Below are positions 49,215 to 61,712 of a stretch of DNA of 64,000 bases, piece by piece (position 1 is the first letter of the stretch; every line of letters starts with the position of its first letter). The position numbers were made by a program, and so were the translations under genes. Origin of the DNA: Eremophila alpestris peregrina (taxonomy: Eukaryota; Chordata; Aves; Passeriformes; Alaudidae); contig WMCF01000024.1 in the NCBI GenBank assembly GCA_009792885.1, forward strand, positions 10,909,995 through 10,973,994, written 5' to 3'. Below the pieces are notes generated by a model. The model was given only the letters and a program-made list of their open reading frames with translations. It was not told where the DNA came from and ran no database searches.

Positions 49215-52200
49215 TGACAAAACTCATGCATTTCTATTTTTTAAACAGCTCTGTGTTTGTATGTAATGTTTGAAATAGGAATTTGATGAAATCACAGCCT
49301 GGCCATTGTTAATCCATGTATTCTGAAAACTGTAATAAAGATATACATACCATGATTCTGGTAGATGCACCAATGTTTCACTTGATTATGATGATTATTT
49401 CCTATTGAGTACCATCACCTCAAAGCCTGGGTTTGCTGTATAAAATTGTCATGCTGAAATTACATTCCATTTTAGCTTACTGTCGTTTTATGGATTTCTG
49501 TCTTTTTTTTCTCTGAGGTGTCAATTCTATTTGACTTGAATTTGGGGAACAAGATGCCTTTTCCAGTGAAGGAGGAATTTAAAAACCAAATAATTATTTA
49601 AAAAACCCAACATTAAATCATGGGGATACCATTTAATTTTTACAAAAATAACAATAAAAGGCAATCAATGAACAAATGCCATGGGTCCATATTTATTTTA
49701 AGAGGCTGGAGTTCAGTAGTAGAAATTTTAAGCAGACATATAGTCAGACAGCTGTTGCTGATGTTTTCCAAATTATTTAATTCATTCCCAAAATGGCCTT
49801 ATCAGAACAGAAACTTGACAGAGTCTTCCCTTCAAAACTGTTAATGATGTCACCAGAACAGACTGAACTGCTCAACAGTGTAGAGAGATAGCCCCAAATG
49901 TTTACTCAAAATTCTAACTGGATATAATCCTAATGAATATGACCAACCATGTTGACACAGCTCTCTTTAAGTAACTTCTTAGATGTGGAAAAGATGTGCC
50001 CAGGGATGATCAAACACACCACATTATATACATATAAAATTCCCCCAAACCTTCTGCAAGTGCCCACAGAAATATTAAATTTTGATTTAAGCTTTGATTC
50101 TTGAAGCATTAATAATTGTGGGTTTTTAGAATAATGCTAATTGTATGGTTTTATTAAAATTGTCATTGCTTTCCTTAGCACCCTTTGCATGCTGATGGAG
50201 TATTTGTTGGTTTATTACATTAATGTTTTCATCTCATAATTACCTAGAAGTAGCTGATTGCCTGCCCTTAAATACTCATAATGTGAAACTTAAAAGTACA
50301 CTTAATTGTGATATCAGGTGGTTAAAAATAATTTCAGGAATTCTTTTTCATAAAACTGGCCATGGATTCTGTTTGGGAGACAACATTCCCAAGTATCTCC
50401 AAGTTCCTGTGAATTTACCCAAACACAATGGAAGTGTCTTTTGAATCATCCCCATTTCGTTTGCACATCAGGCATGTAACAACAGTGAGTAATCTGCAGT
50501 CATTCACAACAGCATAACTTAATTATTGCTTTATTATGGCATTCCTACTCAATTAGATATTTAAAGCACACACTGGTAGAAGACAGCTCTCTCCAGTTGA
50601 GGAGAGTGGGAGACAAGCATCTGACTTTTGAATAGTGAAGGACCAACAAAAGGAGGAAGCAGGATGCTGATAATCAGCTGTCAGTCTGAGCTCTCAATCA
50701 TGCTGGCAAAAATATCCTAAGGAACTTCATGATTTACACATTTGGAAACGCTGGAAAGCAGCGTTTGGAATTACATATAATGCCAGAAAGGACAGGAACA
50801 AATAATGAGGAAGAACAAAATACATACAAAACTTCATTACAAACTGATTTCTGAAAGCTGGTGTTGCACAAAGTGATGAGAACACGGAAATGCCTCAAAG
50901 AGAAAACCTGACTGGTGGCACAGAGAGGCAGAGTGCTAAGGAGGGGAGGGAGCAGGCTCAGAGCATATGGTGAGTTTCACCATCCAACACAAGGTGTTGC
51001 TCAGCTGTCATCCAGCAGCCTGCAGGGGGAAGTGGCAGGATGTTTGTCCATCAGGGTGACATCAGGTGCTGCACAGCCCCGGAGGTGCCCTGTGGAGGGC
51101 AGAGGGCAGGGGTTCATGCACTCAGTCAGCCAGAACTGCCTTCCAAATGTCTGAATTGCATTTTTCTTATAATAATCACTCTTGCCTGCTGAGGTTTGGT
51201 GGCCTGTCGTGACAGGTTAAATAATTATTAAAGAAAGGCCTCATAACATCAGGCCTGCTCTGCTAAATTGCCTAAGTTAGCCCATCACTTCTTCTTAAGT
51301 AATTAGCAAGTTCCCATGCGAAGACAATCTTGGTATGAAAATTGATAGCACAACAACCTATTCCTGGGTTGAAAAACAAATGCACCTGCAATAACAAGGG
51401 ATTTGTCCCATGAGAATCAGTGAAGAAAATACATAAACAATCCAAGAACAGAGAGATTTGATGGACACATAAAATACCTTTTACTAACCAGCAGAGTAAT
51501 TGGCAAGGAAGCTATTATCCAATTAAAGTTGCATGCAAGATCTGCAAAAACTGTATAAAATGAGTTATGAAAATAAAGAATGGGCTTTTCCCACATGAAC
51601 AAAATGGAATCTTGGCACATTTATTACAATAGTGGCCATCCACAGCTCTGCACTGACAAAATTCAGTGCAGTTTCCCTGCAAAATTCAGACAAAAGTCCC
51701 CATCTCTAAAGTGGAGTGTTCTCTTGAGAGATCACCAAGGAACTGCCACAAGCTTAGGAAACAAGTTTCTCTAATGCATAACTTTGCAGTAGATAAAGCT
51801 GAAGTTAATTTAAAGGATGTTTCTTGACTGTAAAGTGGAATTAGATACCTAATTTTTAAAAATCTGGAATCAGAAGAAACTGCTTTGCCCCTGCAATACT
51901 TCTGTATTTATTGCAAGACTTACACACCTGCTGAAGTGAGTGGCTTAGTGTTTTTTTCACTTGGATTTTCTCCAGAATGTTGGAGTCATAAACTGGAGTA
52001 GACACAACTTACAAGAGGGGACAAGAACATAACTGTGCTAAATAATTCAGCAGAAACTATTTCAGGTGCTTCTGGGGGCTTTTTGCATCTGCCCTCGTAT
52101 TTTCTTTCTAAATCATTTCATTTTGGTAATCTGACTTTTACAGCAGCAGCCACTTAAAGAAGCACTAAATCACAGGTGGTATAATCCCTCTTACACAAAG

Positions 52201-54538
52201 GAGCAATTTTAAAAGGCCCAACTTCATTTTTCTGGGTTTCAGTGAACTCTGTCAGAGAAGTGTTGTCTTTTGCCATTTATTTGTGTTTGCCTTGAGCTCA
52301 CCACATGTTTTGCCATGTAAAATCTGAATTTTCATGATTCCTGGATTTGGCAAAGGACTGACACAGTAGATAAGAGGTCTCTTGATCTGTTCCCCTGTGT
52401 GGCCCAACAAGAGATTCAGCCTTGCAGCTACTTATCTGTGAGCCACACAGGCTCCAGCCTGAGGGTCAAGCTTAGCTTCCTAGGAGGCAAAATTGAAAAC
52501 ACCCAGTGCAAAGTAAAGAGAACCTGGAGGGCAACAAAAATTCATCTCTTGAATGCCAGCTCTGATGTCTTCATCTGGTTGGACTGTTAGAAAATGTTGG
52601 CCCTTTCAATAAAGCCTATTTATACATATTATTAAGAGATCTGATAGAAAAATTATGCCAGGTTTAATTTTTGGCATTGCAAACTGCTAGGATTATTCAC
52701 CACTCAGGTTTTTGCTGTTGCTCACTAATTTCCTCATTATTGGCTTTCAGTTTGAGACAGACTGAGGAACACTTGCAGGGAGGAGAAGTGCATTGATCAG
52801 GGTAGGTGGGAACTGAGGGAGCTGAGCAGGGGAAGCCTTTAATGTCAATTCTTCTGTAAAGCAAAACTATATTTTTGCATGCAGTTCCTTGTATAATCAA
52901 GGAAGCAAATTATATAAAACAGATCTTTGATCATGAAGATGTTTTCCATGCAAAGTATGCTCCTTTTCCTACATTAATATCCTGTTTGCTCCTAATGAAG
53001 GCAGAGCCTGCAATTTTTCTTACAATCCAGTACCAACGCAGTCATCATTTTCTTTCATTTTGATTTTCATCAGATTTGTTTCATGGGGGATCAGTTTCAG
53101 GTGCCTGAGTTGGAAAGGTGCAGGTGTGAAAGATAGGTACAATCTTATGGCTGACTTAAACCAAGAGGTTTCTGTTGAACCTTAGACTGTTTTCCCCCGT
53201 GAAGCCAATTTTCCCTCCACTGTGTGCTTTGTCCAGTGTTCTTCCAGTTGGTTTGTATCTCTCCACACCATTTCAGATGCTGCCCTTTGCAGAGCAAAAA
53301 ATTGAAGTTTTCAGTGAACATCTGTATTTTCCAACTGGAGAAGCAAGGAATGTCCAACAGAACAGGTGGGGGAATTTTCTAAGGACACAAAATTCAGCAA
53401 ACTGAAGCAGAGAGAGGAGATCCTCCCAGTTTTCATGGCAGCAGTCACTTCACTCCTACAGGCAGGATTCACCCAAGGAAGCCCTGTGAGCCAGGATGTA
53501 CTGTTAAAACATCCTTCACTTATCTCTGCTCCTTGGAAAATGGCTCTTGGCTGAGCTACCCACTTGAACAAGGTTCCCACTCTGCTTGATTCTCATCCAC
53601 GCACCTTCCTGTGGTTCTTTACCCCTGAGCTGACACTCTTTTGCAATATAAGTGTTTTTTTCTTCCCCGCTCTCTAGAATCATTTTGTGAGTTGGTTGCA
53701 GTGGGGAGAAAGTTTTATGGACATCTCTTGAGGAGGCAGCATTGACCAGGGGAAAGCCTGACAGAAGTGTCATTGGTTTATTGATGCAGCATGCCAGGAA
53801 ACAGAATACTGAGTCCTGAACGTGAGGACATTTTCCTCAGGGCAGGGTAAGTATGTGTGGAGGGATGAGGGGATGTGCTGCTCTGCCAGTGAGCAGTGGC
53901 AAGGATTGCATCCATCCCTGGTGCAAGGGTGAGAGAAGCAGAGGTTTGTCTTTCTCAGAAGGCATCACTTGTCCTGGCAAAATGTAAATACATCCATGTG
54001 TCACTGCCACCCGGCATGTGATGGGAATCGTTATTTTGGCCCCTATTCATTGTAACAGTGGTGGAATTAAAATCCAGTCTGTTGGATATTGGTTTTCTCT
54101 CCCCCAGAGGAGGCAGCCCCCTGCCTGGCTGAATGTCCTTTCCAGAAAACCTGTTGAGAAATGAAGAAATCTCATTCTGCAGGTGTCAGAGGTCAATATT
54201 TTTAAATCCACCATCTCTGGTTCCCACCTAAAGCTGGGCCCAGCCTTTCCTCAAGACAACACCACAAATGCCCAGCACAGAGGCTGATTAAAAACTTTTC
54301 CATATAGCTGGAGCTGGTTGCAGTTTAGAATATGAGTTGCTATACTGAGATGCTGAAAACTGTAAACAGCATTTGCATTTTGTTATGAATGTTTTGCATA
54401 ACTTTAAGGATGTTTACTTTATCCCCAAATGGGTCTGTTTTGAGCCCATAATGTACTGTGAAGTTCCAGGAACAGAAAAATTTGAGCACAAACAGGCCAG
54501 CATCACAGCAGACGTAAGAGTGTTCAAGCAAAGAGAAG
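49213..54538. other. Long unique stretch, no supported gene
   Basis: Short ORFs only, up to 89 codons, several of them overlapping at 53145-53773 in GC-richer DNA. No CR1, LTR or exon with matched splice sites was recognised. The patch at about 50880-51150 is GC-richer but unremarkable. Confidence 0.5.
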
Positions 54539-54580
54539 TTTGCATCAAAAATATGTATATATTTGCATTTTTGATGCAAA
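54539..54580. repeat. Perfect 14-bp inverted repeat with 14-nt loop
   Basis: The arms at 54539-54552 ('tttgcatcaaaaat') and 54567-54580 ('atttttgatgcaaa') are exact reverse complements. The loop 'atgtatatatttgc' is AT-rich. Flanks do not extend the pairing. This could form a cruciform or a small RNA hairpin, but is too short for a typical microRNA precursor. Confidence 0.9.
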
Positions 54581-55300
54581 AAGCTACTTAATCGGCACTG
54601 CGAATGGAACCCATAACAGAGGCGGTGCAGAATTCTATGAAATTGAAAAGTTCTGTGTAATTTCTGAAAAACAAAGTCTATTTTGCACAGCTCTAACTAT
54701 AGCTAATATTTAAAACAATTTAATCATCAGTGAACTAACATGGCACATGCACTCTGAGCTTCTTTATCATTTTAAGTTTTTCATGTCCCTAGCTCCGTGC
54801 AGTGTGCTTTCTAAAAATATTTTTAATGAAGTGTTTATCCTATTTAATTTCTAGGAAAAGAAAAAAAGTGCAGAAAGATTGAAATCTGAATTTTAAACAT
54901 CCTCATTTTAGATGTGTTGGGTTTAGTTCTCAATTTTGAGGGACTTGCCCTGGGGGAATCTCAGCACAAGATTCCTCTGGAAAGCCAAAGTTGAAATTTT
55001 TCATCCCAGTCACAGTTGCTGTGTCACACTTAAAGTGCCTGTTCAAGAGCTTGGTTTGGAATTCCACTCTGTCATTACTGCCCTGAGCTGATTAAGAGTT
55101 CCAGAATTTTATTCCCAAAATCCTGACTTTTGAAAACACTACTTTATGCAGAATGGGTTCTGTTTTCTAATACTTGGGAGTCACCATAAATTGGTCCTTT
55201 TTGTTGGGTTCTACCTGCAAAAGGAAGTGACCTCCATCCCAAAGCAGCTTTTAATCCAGTTAATTGTTACTATCAACTGTTAATTCCTGCTTATACAATA
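54581..55300. other. Unique AT-rich sequence
   Basis: No ORF of note, repeat or exon was recognised. Confidence 0.5.
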
Positions 55301-55380
55301 AAAAAATAGATGATATATATTTCTTATAATATATTTTAACTATATATCATTATATGTAATTATATATAATATAATTTACT
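55301..55380. repeat. AT-rich low-complexity region
   Basis: About 80 bases are nearly all A and T with many 'atatat' and 'taatata' words and short local palindromes. Simple AT-rich sequence, not a clean microsatellite. Confidence 0.85.
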
Positions 55381-56571
55381 TTTCATTCAATCCTCCTCCA
55401 TGTTGATTGATTTTTATTTTAGTGAACAAGTGTTTCCTCTATCAAAATGCCACCACATATTCAGTCATAACAGACTGATTGGACAATGCAAACTAAACAA
55501 TGATTTTATACCCAGTGGTCAAGCTCATCTCTCTGAGCTGAGGAGGTGAAGTGGGGGTGTGGACACTGGCCAGGCCCCCTCCTGCAGGTGGGTGATTATC
55601 AATTGTCTCTACTGGCTGACACAAAGAATTTCTTGCTTGGTCGCAGAAAAAAAAAGAAAAAATCTCCATTTTTTAAAGCTATGTTTACAAAGAACTCTGA
55701 TTTTCAATATAAGATCAGAGGAAACATGTCATTTTAAGTCAGTATTTTGTTGGTCTTTTTTCTTTTATGTATTGGCATTACTAAATTAAAAGGAGATCCT
55801 TCTTTCACAGAGTACTACTTTTTCACAGAAAGAACTACTTTTTTCCATCTGTAAGCAGAATTTCTTGTGTCAAAGGCTTAAGGTATTTTGTAAATACTAT
55901 AACTGTGTTAATCCATTTTGAATTCTGTGCTGTGATTGCAGCATTTCTAGACAATGTCATTAGCCTGAACAGGGAATCTCAGTCAAATGTCAGGATCTTG
56001 TCTGTAAGGTATTTCCACTCTTAAGTGTAGTGCAGAATGTCACTGTCATTCCAATTAGTGCAGCTGATTGGTATTGAATTTGTTTTATTTGACATACTGC
56101 AATATTTTGCTTCAAGCCAGACATTTTGTACACCATACAGAAACACCGCATAATAACAACAGACATTAAGGCTGGTGGCAGACAGGACCTCTAAGAATTG
56201 TCAAAGAAATCAACTTTCTCATTTTTGTAGTGTTTCAGCTCTATTTGTTGCAGCAATACTGACAGATATTTTAGGACAATACAGAGATGGAAACCACGCC
56301 ATTTACCTTCATGTGTTCCTGGTTTGCTGGGCAGGTAATATTAATTTACTTTGCCACGTAAGGACACTCATTTTTAACACTTCACTCATTTGTCATTGTA
56401 CAGTCTCTGCCTAGGAAGTTGAGAGGATGAAATTTAAAGTAAGTTCTTAATGTTAGTCCCCTCTTAAATTGTTTCTGAACTGGGCTTGCAAGGCTTTGGA
56501 ATCCCAAGGGTGGAGCAGTTCTCCTTCCCTCCAGGGATTATCAGTTTATGAGCTGAATTCATTCTGGAGTT
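55381..56571. other. Unique sequence, no supported gene
   Basis: Within the 56175-56414 plus ORF (79 codons) a donor-like 'GGGCAG|gtaata' occurs near 56335 and an acceptor-like 'ttctcatttttgtag' near 56229. The enclosed frame is open and hydrophobic, but I recognise no protein, so it is not called as an exon. Confidence 0.4.
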
Positions 56572-56660
56572 ACAGAATCACAGAATATTCAGAGTTGGAA
56601 GGGACCCAGAAAGATCAAGTCCAGCTCCTGACCCTCTACAGTCGCTCCAGGAATCTCTGA
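56572..56660 (-). mobile_element. CR1 LINE 3'-tail fragment
   Basis: The text 'acagaatcacagaatattca' then 'gagttggaagggacccagaa', 'agatcaagtccagctcctga' and 'ccctctac' is the reverse complement of an avian CR1 tail. Orientation is minus. The terminal bases are close to consensus, but only the last 90 bases or so are kept, so this is a severely 5'-truncated copy. Confidence 0.88.
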
Positions 56661-59600
56661 GAGGATTGTTCAAATGCTGGGAGGGAAACATTTGGCTAAG
56701 TGTCAGTCCCTAGGCTGAGAGGCATTTGCAAGGGATTTCCTTTGTTCAAGGGTGAGGGTGCAGGGAGAGAGCCCTGAGCTCTGGGCAGGTGATGTTTGGC
56801 CTGACCTTTACCTTCTCCTATCTGCCATGCAGGGTCTCCACCCTTCTGTCTGATGGTGGTCAAATCCTCAGCACTCAAATATGCCTTGGGTGCCCGCAGG
56901 GAAAATATATAGGGAAGAATTTTAGAACCCAGGGGTTTGCACTGGCATCTGCAAGCTCATTTGCAGTTTTACAAGAGACGTTAACGAGTGACTGGACTGG
57001 AGACTGAGCTGCTCTGCCGTCTGCCATCATTGGCCTTGCAAATGAAACAAAAGATGTGCTGGCAAGGCACTGGGGAAGGAATGGCAGGAGAGGAGGAGCC
57101 CTCCACCCACACTGCCTGTTTTTATATAAATAGGCCTTCCTCTGTCTGCCTGTCAGTCAAACATCCTCCTCTAGACTCACATCAGGAGCATTTATGTATG
57201 CCTAACTTAACATTTTACCTTGCTACAGTGCACTTGTATTGAAAAACAGGGCTCATCCATCTGATGTTGGTAGGTGCAGTGATAGCAGGAGAGAACAATT
57301 GCTGAACCAAAGAAACTCCTCACACAAGTAAACACAGCTTTTCTTCCCACATTAACCCAGCAGTGTAATTACACTGATAATGGGACAACTGTCAGATTTT
57401 CATCTGCATGACAGATTCCTTGGGATCCCTTTCAGGCACAAACCTGGGTGCCACTGGGAAATTACATGTAATTTCCATTACAGGGAGCCAGCAAGCTTCA
57501 GGAATTCCTTGGTAACAGAAAATATTCTGGAGTAGAATGATAGCAAACAGTTTGAGGGATGTGAGAAAAGGAGAGTGTTACATACTCAGAATATTTATGT
57601 GGAAGTATTTGTAAAAATAATCCCAGAAAAAGGGCCTTTCTATGTCTTGAATGTCACAAGAGGAAATTTTCAGAGGATACATTGCAATCTCTTAAAATGA
57701 TTCCTGGTACATTATTTATTACACTGGCATTTGGGGAACTATTATTTTTGTTTTCACTTGTTGTAGCTTTCAAAACATGATGGTACTACCCACATTTTCA
57801 ATCAATAACATGACATTCTCAGGCATCATTTCTCTGGGATCCAGTGATGGCCAGAATTTCAACCATCATCTTGAAATATCAGCACAGGACTGTTCAGTCA
57901 AGTGAAGCATCACTTCCCTTTTCTCAAATGTGCAAACCAATCTACATAAAACAGGCCAGTCCTTTAGAAGACTTGGCTCAAATCAGGACCCAGAAAAGGT
58001 TCTCATAGTTCAAAATTAGCTTTAATAAATTTCTGAAAAGAACAGAAAAAGATCTTACAAGCTGCAGAGCTTTTTTTCTCCCCATGAAAACATACAACTC
58101 TTGCTACCATATTTATCTGGGACTAACTGTTGCTAACAACTAAAACTAACAAGAAAATTGAAAGGGGGAATGGAATATTCTCAGTCTGGAAGGACAGTAC
58201 AGACTTGAAAAGATTTCTAGGCACTTTTAAGTGCACAGAAAATGCTTTTCCATGCAGACATTGAACCCTGAGAGCCTTGTTCTCAGGCACAGCTGAATCT
58301 GTGCAGCAATGGCACCAGCAACACATGCTGCAGGAGCAGCCAGGGGCTGGGCTCCCGTGCTGCAGCTGTGTTCCTGGTGCTTGCAGAGTTTTTTGTTTGC
58401 ACTCCATTTCACCAGGGTGAGGTTGGTCAGAGGCCAGGAGCTGGGGAGCACTGGGGGATATTTGCACAGTGCACTGTAGCTGCTGCTACAAGGGAAATAT
58501 AAAATTGTTTAATGGTGCCAGGAGACTCCAGTGAAAGTTAGAAATCCAAGGCAGAAAAGTAATCATCCCTCTGGGAGAAGCAAGAGTTCCCTGCCCAATG
58601 GAACCCAGTAATATGAAGGTTATGGCTTCTGTTGGTCCCTCCAACCATGAGGAGTATGAACTGGAAGAACCAGCAGGAGCTCAGGGAGATTAAAGCAAAC
58701 AAAACCCTTCTTCATGCCGCTGTTGCACAGCTTTTAAATGGAAGTGATATGTGGATGGAGCAGAGCTGCACCAGGAGCTGCTGTAATGGGGGCAATATAT
58801 CCTGTAGATAAACATAACAAAACGTCCTACAGAAAGCATGCACGGTCCTCTGGGATTTTATGCTATAGCTTTATGGACTTTTCAAATGAATATGTATTAA
58901 ATCTAGCATATTAAATATATGTCTAATTACTTGTATTTTTCGTGGCTGTTGACAGAATTTATCCCAGCAGCTCTATTTCCTCATGTATGAGAGAAGAGAC
59001 TCTATTATCTACTGCTTGCAAAGTCTACATCTGTTTTTGTTCCATTTTGCTGCCACGTAGCTTTAGCACTGCAAGTAGGAGTTACTTCATTCTGTCAGAA
59101 CACATAATCATCCCAGGTTAATTCAGAACTTCCCTTCTTTCTCCCAGCATTACCCTTTTACATCCATTGCTTCCTTTGTTTTGGGTCACTGGGCCAGGCT
59201 TTCTGTCTTATTATCAGAGTTTTGCAGTCTACAGTCTGAAACCCCTCCAGTTCTTAACAGATGTTGCAGGCAGGAGATATTTAACCACTGGTGCTGCACA
59301 GGTAAACAGAGCCGTGGTGGCAGAAGGTGAAGAATTGTGTTTCCAAATAGAAATGACACAGTGAGATGTTTTACTAAGGCTCATCTTACAGTTATCTGAG
59401 GTTTAGAAAATCTACAGTGTCCCTTTCCATTGTTTGCCTTCAGCTGTCCCTGGGATTTCAGTCCCGCTGCCTTTGGAGGCTCTAAGCAGATCAAATAACA
59501 AGTATTGCTCTAAATGCTGCACTGGGCAGAACTGTGTATCAGGGCCTCCTGTTATCAGTCTGAACAGAATTATGGTGACAATAAAGTCCTGACCTTTTGG

Positions 59601-60480
59601 TCTAATACAGAGTTTATACATCTGGGATATCACCACACAGTCAATATAAAATGATGAAGAGGAGGGTATATATTAAAACTTAAATTCTTTGTGAGTTTAG
59701 GAACCTAATCCTGGTTTGAGGTTTTAGGTCTTAGATAAGAATCTTGGAGGTGAATTGCTATGTTTTCTGTCTCAATAATCATCACTATTTTCTCTTAATA
59801 CATATCTAAAGGAAGACATATTTCTGCTTCCTGCTATCTCCGTTCATATAACTTGTGGCCCTATCATTTTTTCAGGCTGGGAAAATAATCTTCCCAGAAG
59901 CAGGAGGTAGCATTATCCTGGCTCTGTGTTAGCATTCCTCAGAGTACTCCAGGCTCATGCTCATGTTTCCCACTCCATGGAATATATTTATTCAGCACCT
60001 TGTTTTTTTCTCCTTGCTGCAAATGTACAGACAATCCTTTCAACTGCTGAACTGCTGTATTACAAGAGGCCCCAACCAACTGCTTTTACTCTGGCAAGCT
60101 GCTGTGCTTGCTGAGTTTCCTGCAGAGCATGATAATGCATGTAAAGCATGGCCAGGAAAAGCCCACTGGGAAGTGCTGCATCCAAGGGACACACAGCAGA
60201 ATGGGCTTGGATGTGATGCCTGTGCTGAGCCTCACAGCCCAGAAAGAGGCAGTCTTGGAGTGTGAGTTCCTGTTGAGGATGGGAAAATGTAGAATTTTGC
60301 ACACTGCAGACACCCCAGTGATCACTGGTGGTTTTGAAGGTAGATAAAATAAAAGTTTGAATTTTAAGTATATGAACTATGACAGATTTAGTTTCTGCTG
60401 GTGATATTGGTACAGTCAGAGAAAACAAAGCTGATGCCAGGGTGGCAATGCTGTGTCTGCTCTATAAATAATCTGAAAGT
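56661..60480. other. Unique sequence, no supported gene
   Basis: It includes a TATA-box-like word at 57125-57134, discussed as a finding. It also has a 58123-58467 minus ORF (114 codons) overlapped by a 74-codon ORF in another frame in a GC-richer patch. No repeat family was recognised. Confidence 0.45.
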
Positions 60481-60605
60481 GTTCATGACCAGGTTGGATG
60501 GGGATTTAAGCAACCTGGAGTAGTAGAAGGTGTCTATGTCCATGAAAGTGGGTTTGGATTAGGGGTCCCTTTAAGGTCTTTGCCAAATCCACCCTTTTAT
60601 GACTC
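60481..60605 (+). mobile_element. CR1 LINE 3'-tail fragment
   Basis: The words 'gttcatgaccaggttggatg', 'gggatttaagcaacctggag', 'tagtagaaggtgtctatgtc' and 'ggtccctttaaggtctttgc' follow the plus-strand avian CR1 consensus ('ttcaaggccaggttggatggggctttgagcaacctgg...ggtgtccctgcccatgg'). The 3' end is altered, with part of the 'gatgatc' block lost. It is a 5'-truncated, moderately old copy. Confidence 0.88.
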
Positions 60606-61506
60606 CAGGAATTTCAAATTCTTGTGCATCTACTCTGGCATCTTTCATATTTGTAATCTATGGGAAAAAATGTGAAATTTAACTACATTTCTTGAAGCTG
60701 AACTTGGTCTCCTCTTTCCCTGATTTTTGTCATAGCATCTCTAGAAAAAGGGTGGAGAAAAATGAAGAAAGGATTTGCTGTTTGTCCTGAGTGCTCTGAG
60801 TAGAGGAGAGCAGCCACAGCAGGGCTCTGCTTTGCTCACTGTCCTTTTTCCAGTTCTCTGTCTATTGTTCCATTAAATCTTTAATGCAAAAGCTTCATAT
60901 GCTTATCTGCTTGATTAAGTATACACTATCTTCTTTCATCTTCATCATTAAACTGACAGTAATTGCACCAAATTGAATGCATGACCTCTAAGTGTTTGCC
61001 CCAGTAAGTTACCAGAGAAGGACAGGTTATACTTTAATCCACTTCCATCAAAGTTACAAAGATTTAGTTCCCCCAATACAGAGACAGCAATTCACATCAG
61101 AAAAAGGTGCAGATAATTGCCATTTATTACCTGCAATACAAATCAGGTCTGAATCCTCTGTCTGTGTGTGCATGAAACATAACCACTACTCAGTGGAGCG
61201 AAAGGTGGTGACCCACCAGCTAATGAAGCGTCAAAACGAAGCCAGCAAAAAGGACTGACTTTCAAAGTCAATGAAATGGACAAGAAAAAAAATAAAATGG
61301 TAAATATTTTATGTATTTTTGAGGATTAATGCTGATTAGGTTTCTTGGTTTTTTATTTGCTCTTGTTCGTTCAGACCTGCAGAATAGTCTCATCTAAACC
61401 CAAACATTTTTGTGGGAAACTGTATCATGTTGAGAAAGCTTAAAAATGTAGACAACCCCCCATATTATTCAAATAGAGAGCTCTTCTACTTTTCTGCTTC
61501 TGTCAG
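60606..61506. other. Unique sequence with a small CpG-bearing patch
   Basis: At 61190-61258 three CpGs fall within about 40 bases in two overlapping open frames. One ends ERKVVTHQLMKRQNEASKKD with a stop at 61256-61258; a second stays open to 61360. An acceptor-like 'actactcag' precedes it, but its pyrimidine tract is poor and no donor fits. I do not call an exon. Confidence 0.35.
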
Positions 61507-61712
61507 ATTACAAGTCTCAGATAGACCTGCCTGTCTCCTGGATGAAGTCAGACAGCCCTGCTCCTATGGAATCAGCCCCCAGATTTGACAGGCTGTGGTA
61601 TTACTGCAGGAAGACCCAGCTCTGCATTGTTTGTCTGGAAGGGAATGGAGTCAGACCCTGTTTGTTTTTAGCACAACGAACAGGAATAAATGTCACACCA
61701 ACCACTTCTCAG
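61507..61712 (+). other. Candidate 206-nt exon
   Basis: The acceptor is strong ('ctacttttctgcttctgtcag') and the donor good ('TCTCAG|gtaaat'). Between them only one of three frames is open: it is entered after one base of a split codon, continues for 68 codons and ends on a codon boundary. It begins YKSQIDLPVSWMKSDSPAPM and ends GINVTPTTSQ, with several cysteines around LWYYCRK and LCIVCLEG. I recognise no domain. An open frame of 68 codons between matched sites is suggestive but can occur by chance in a window of this size. Confidence 0.27.

Noticed and set aside
56230..56335. Hydrophobic open frame between acceptor-like and donor-like words
   Set aside because: The peptide is not recognised and the frame is short; kept only as a note in the stretch description.
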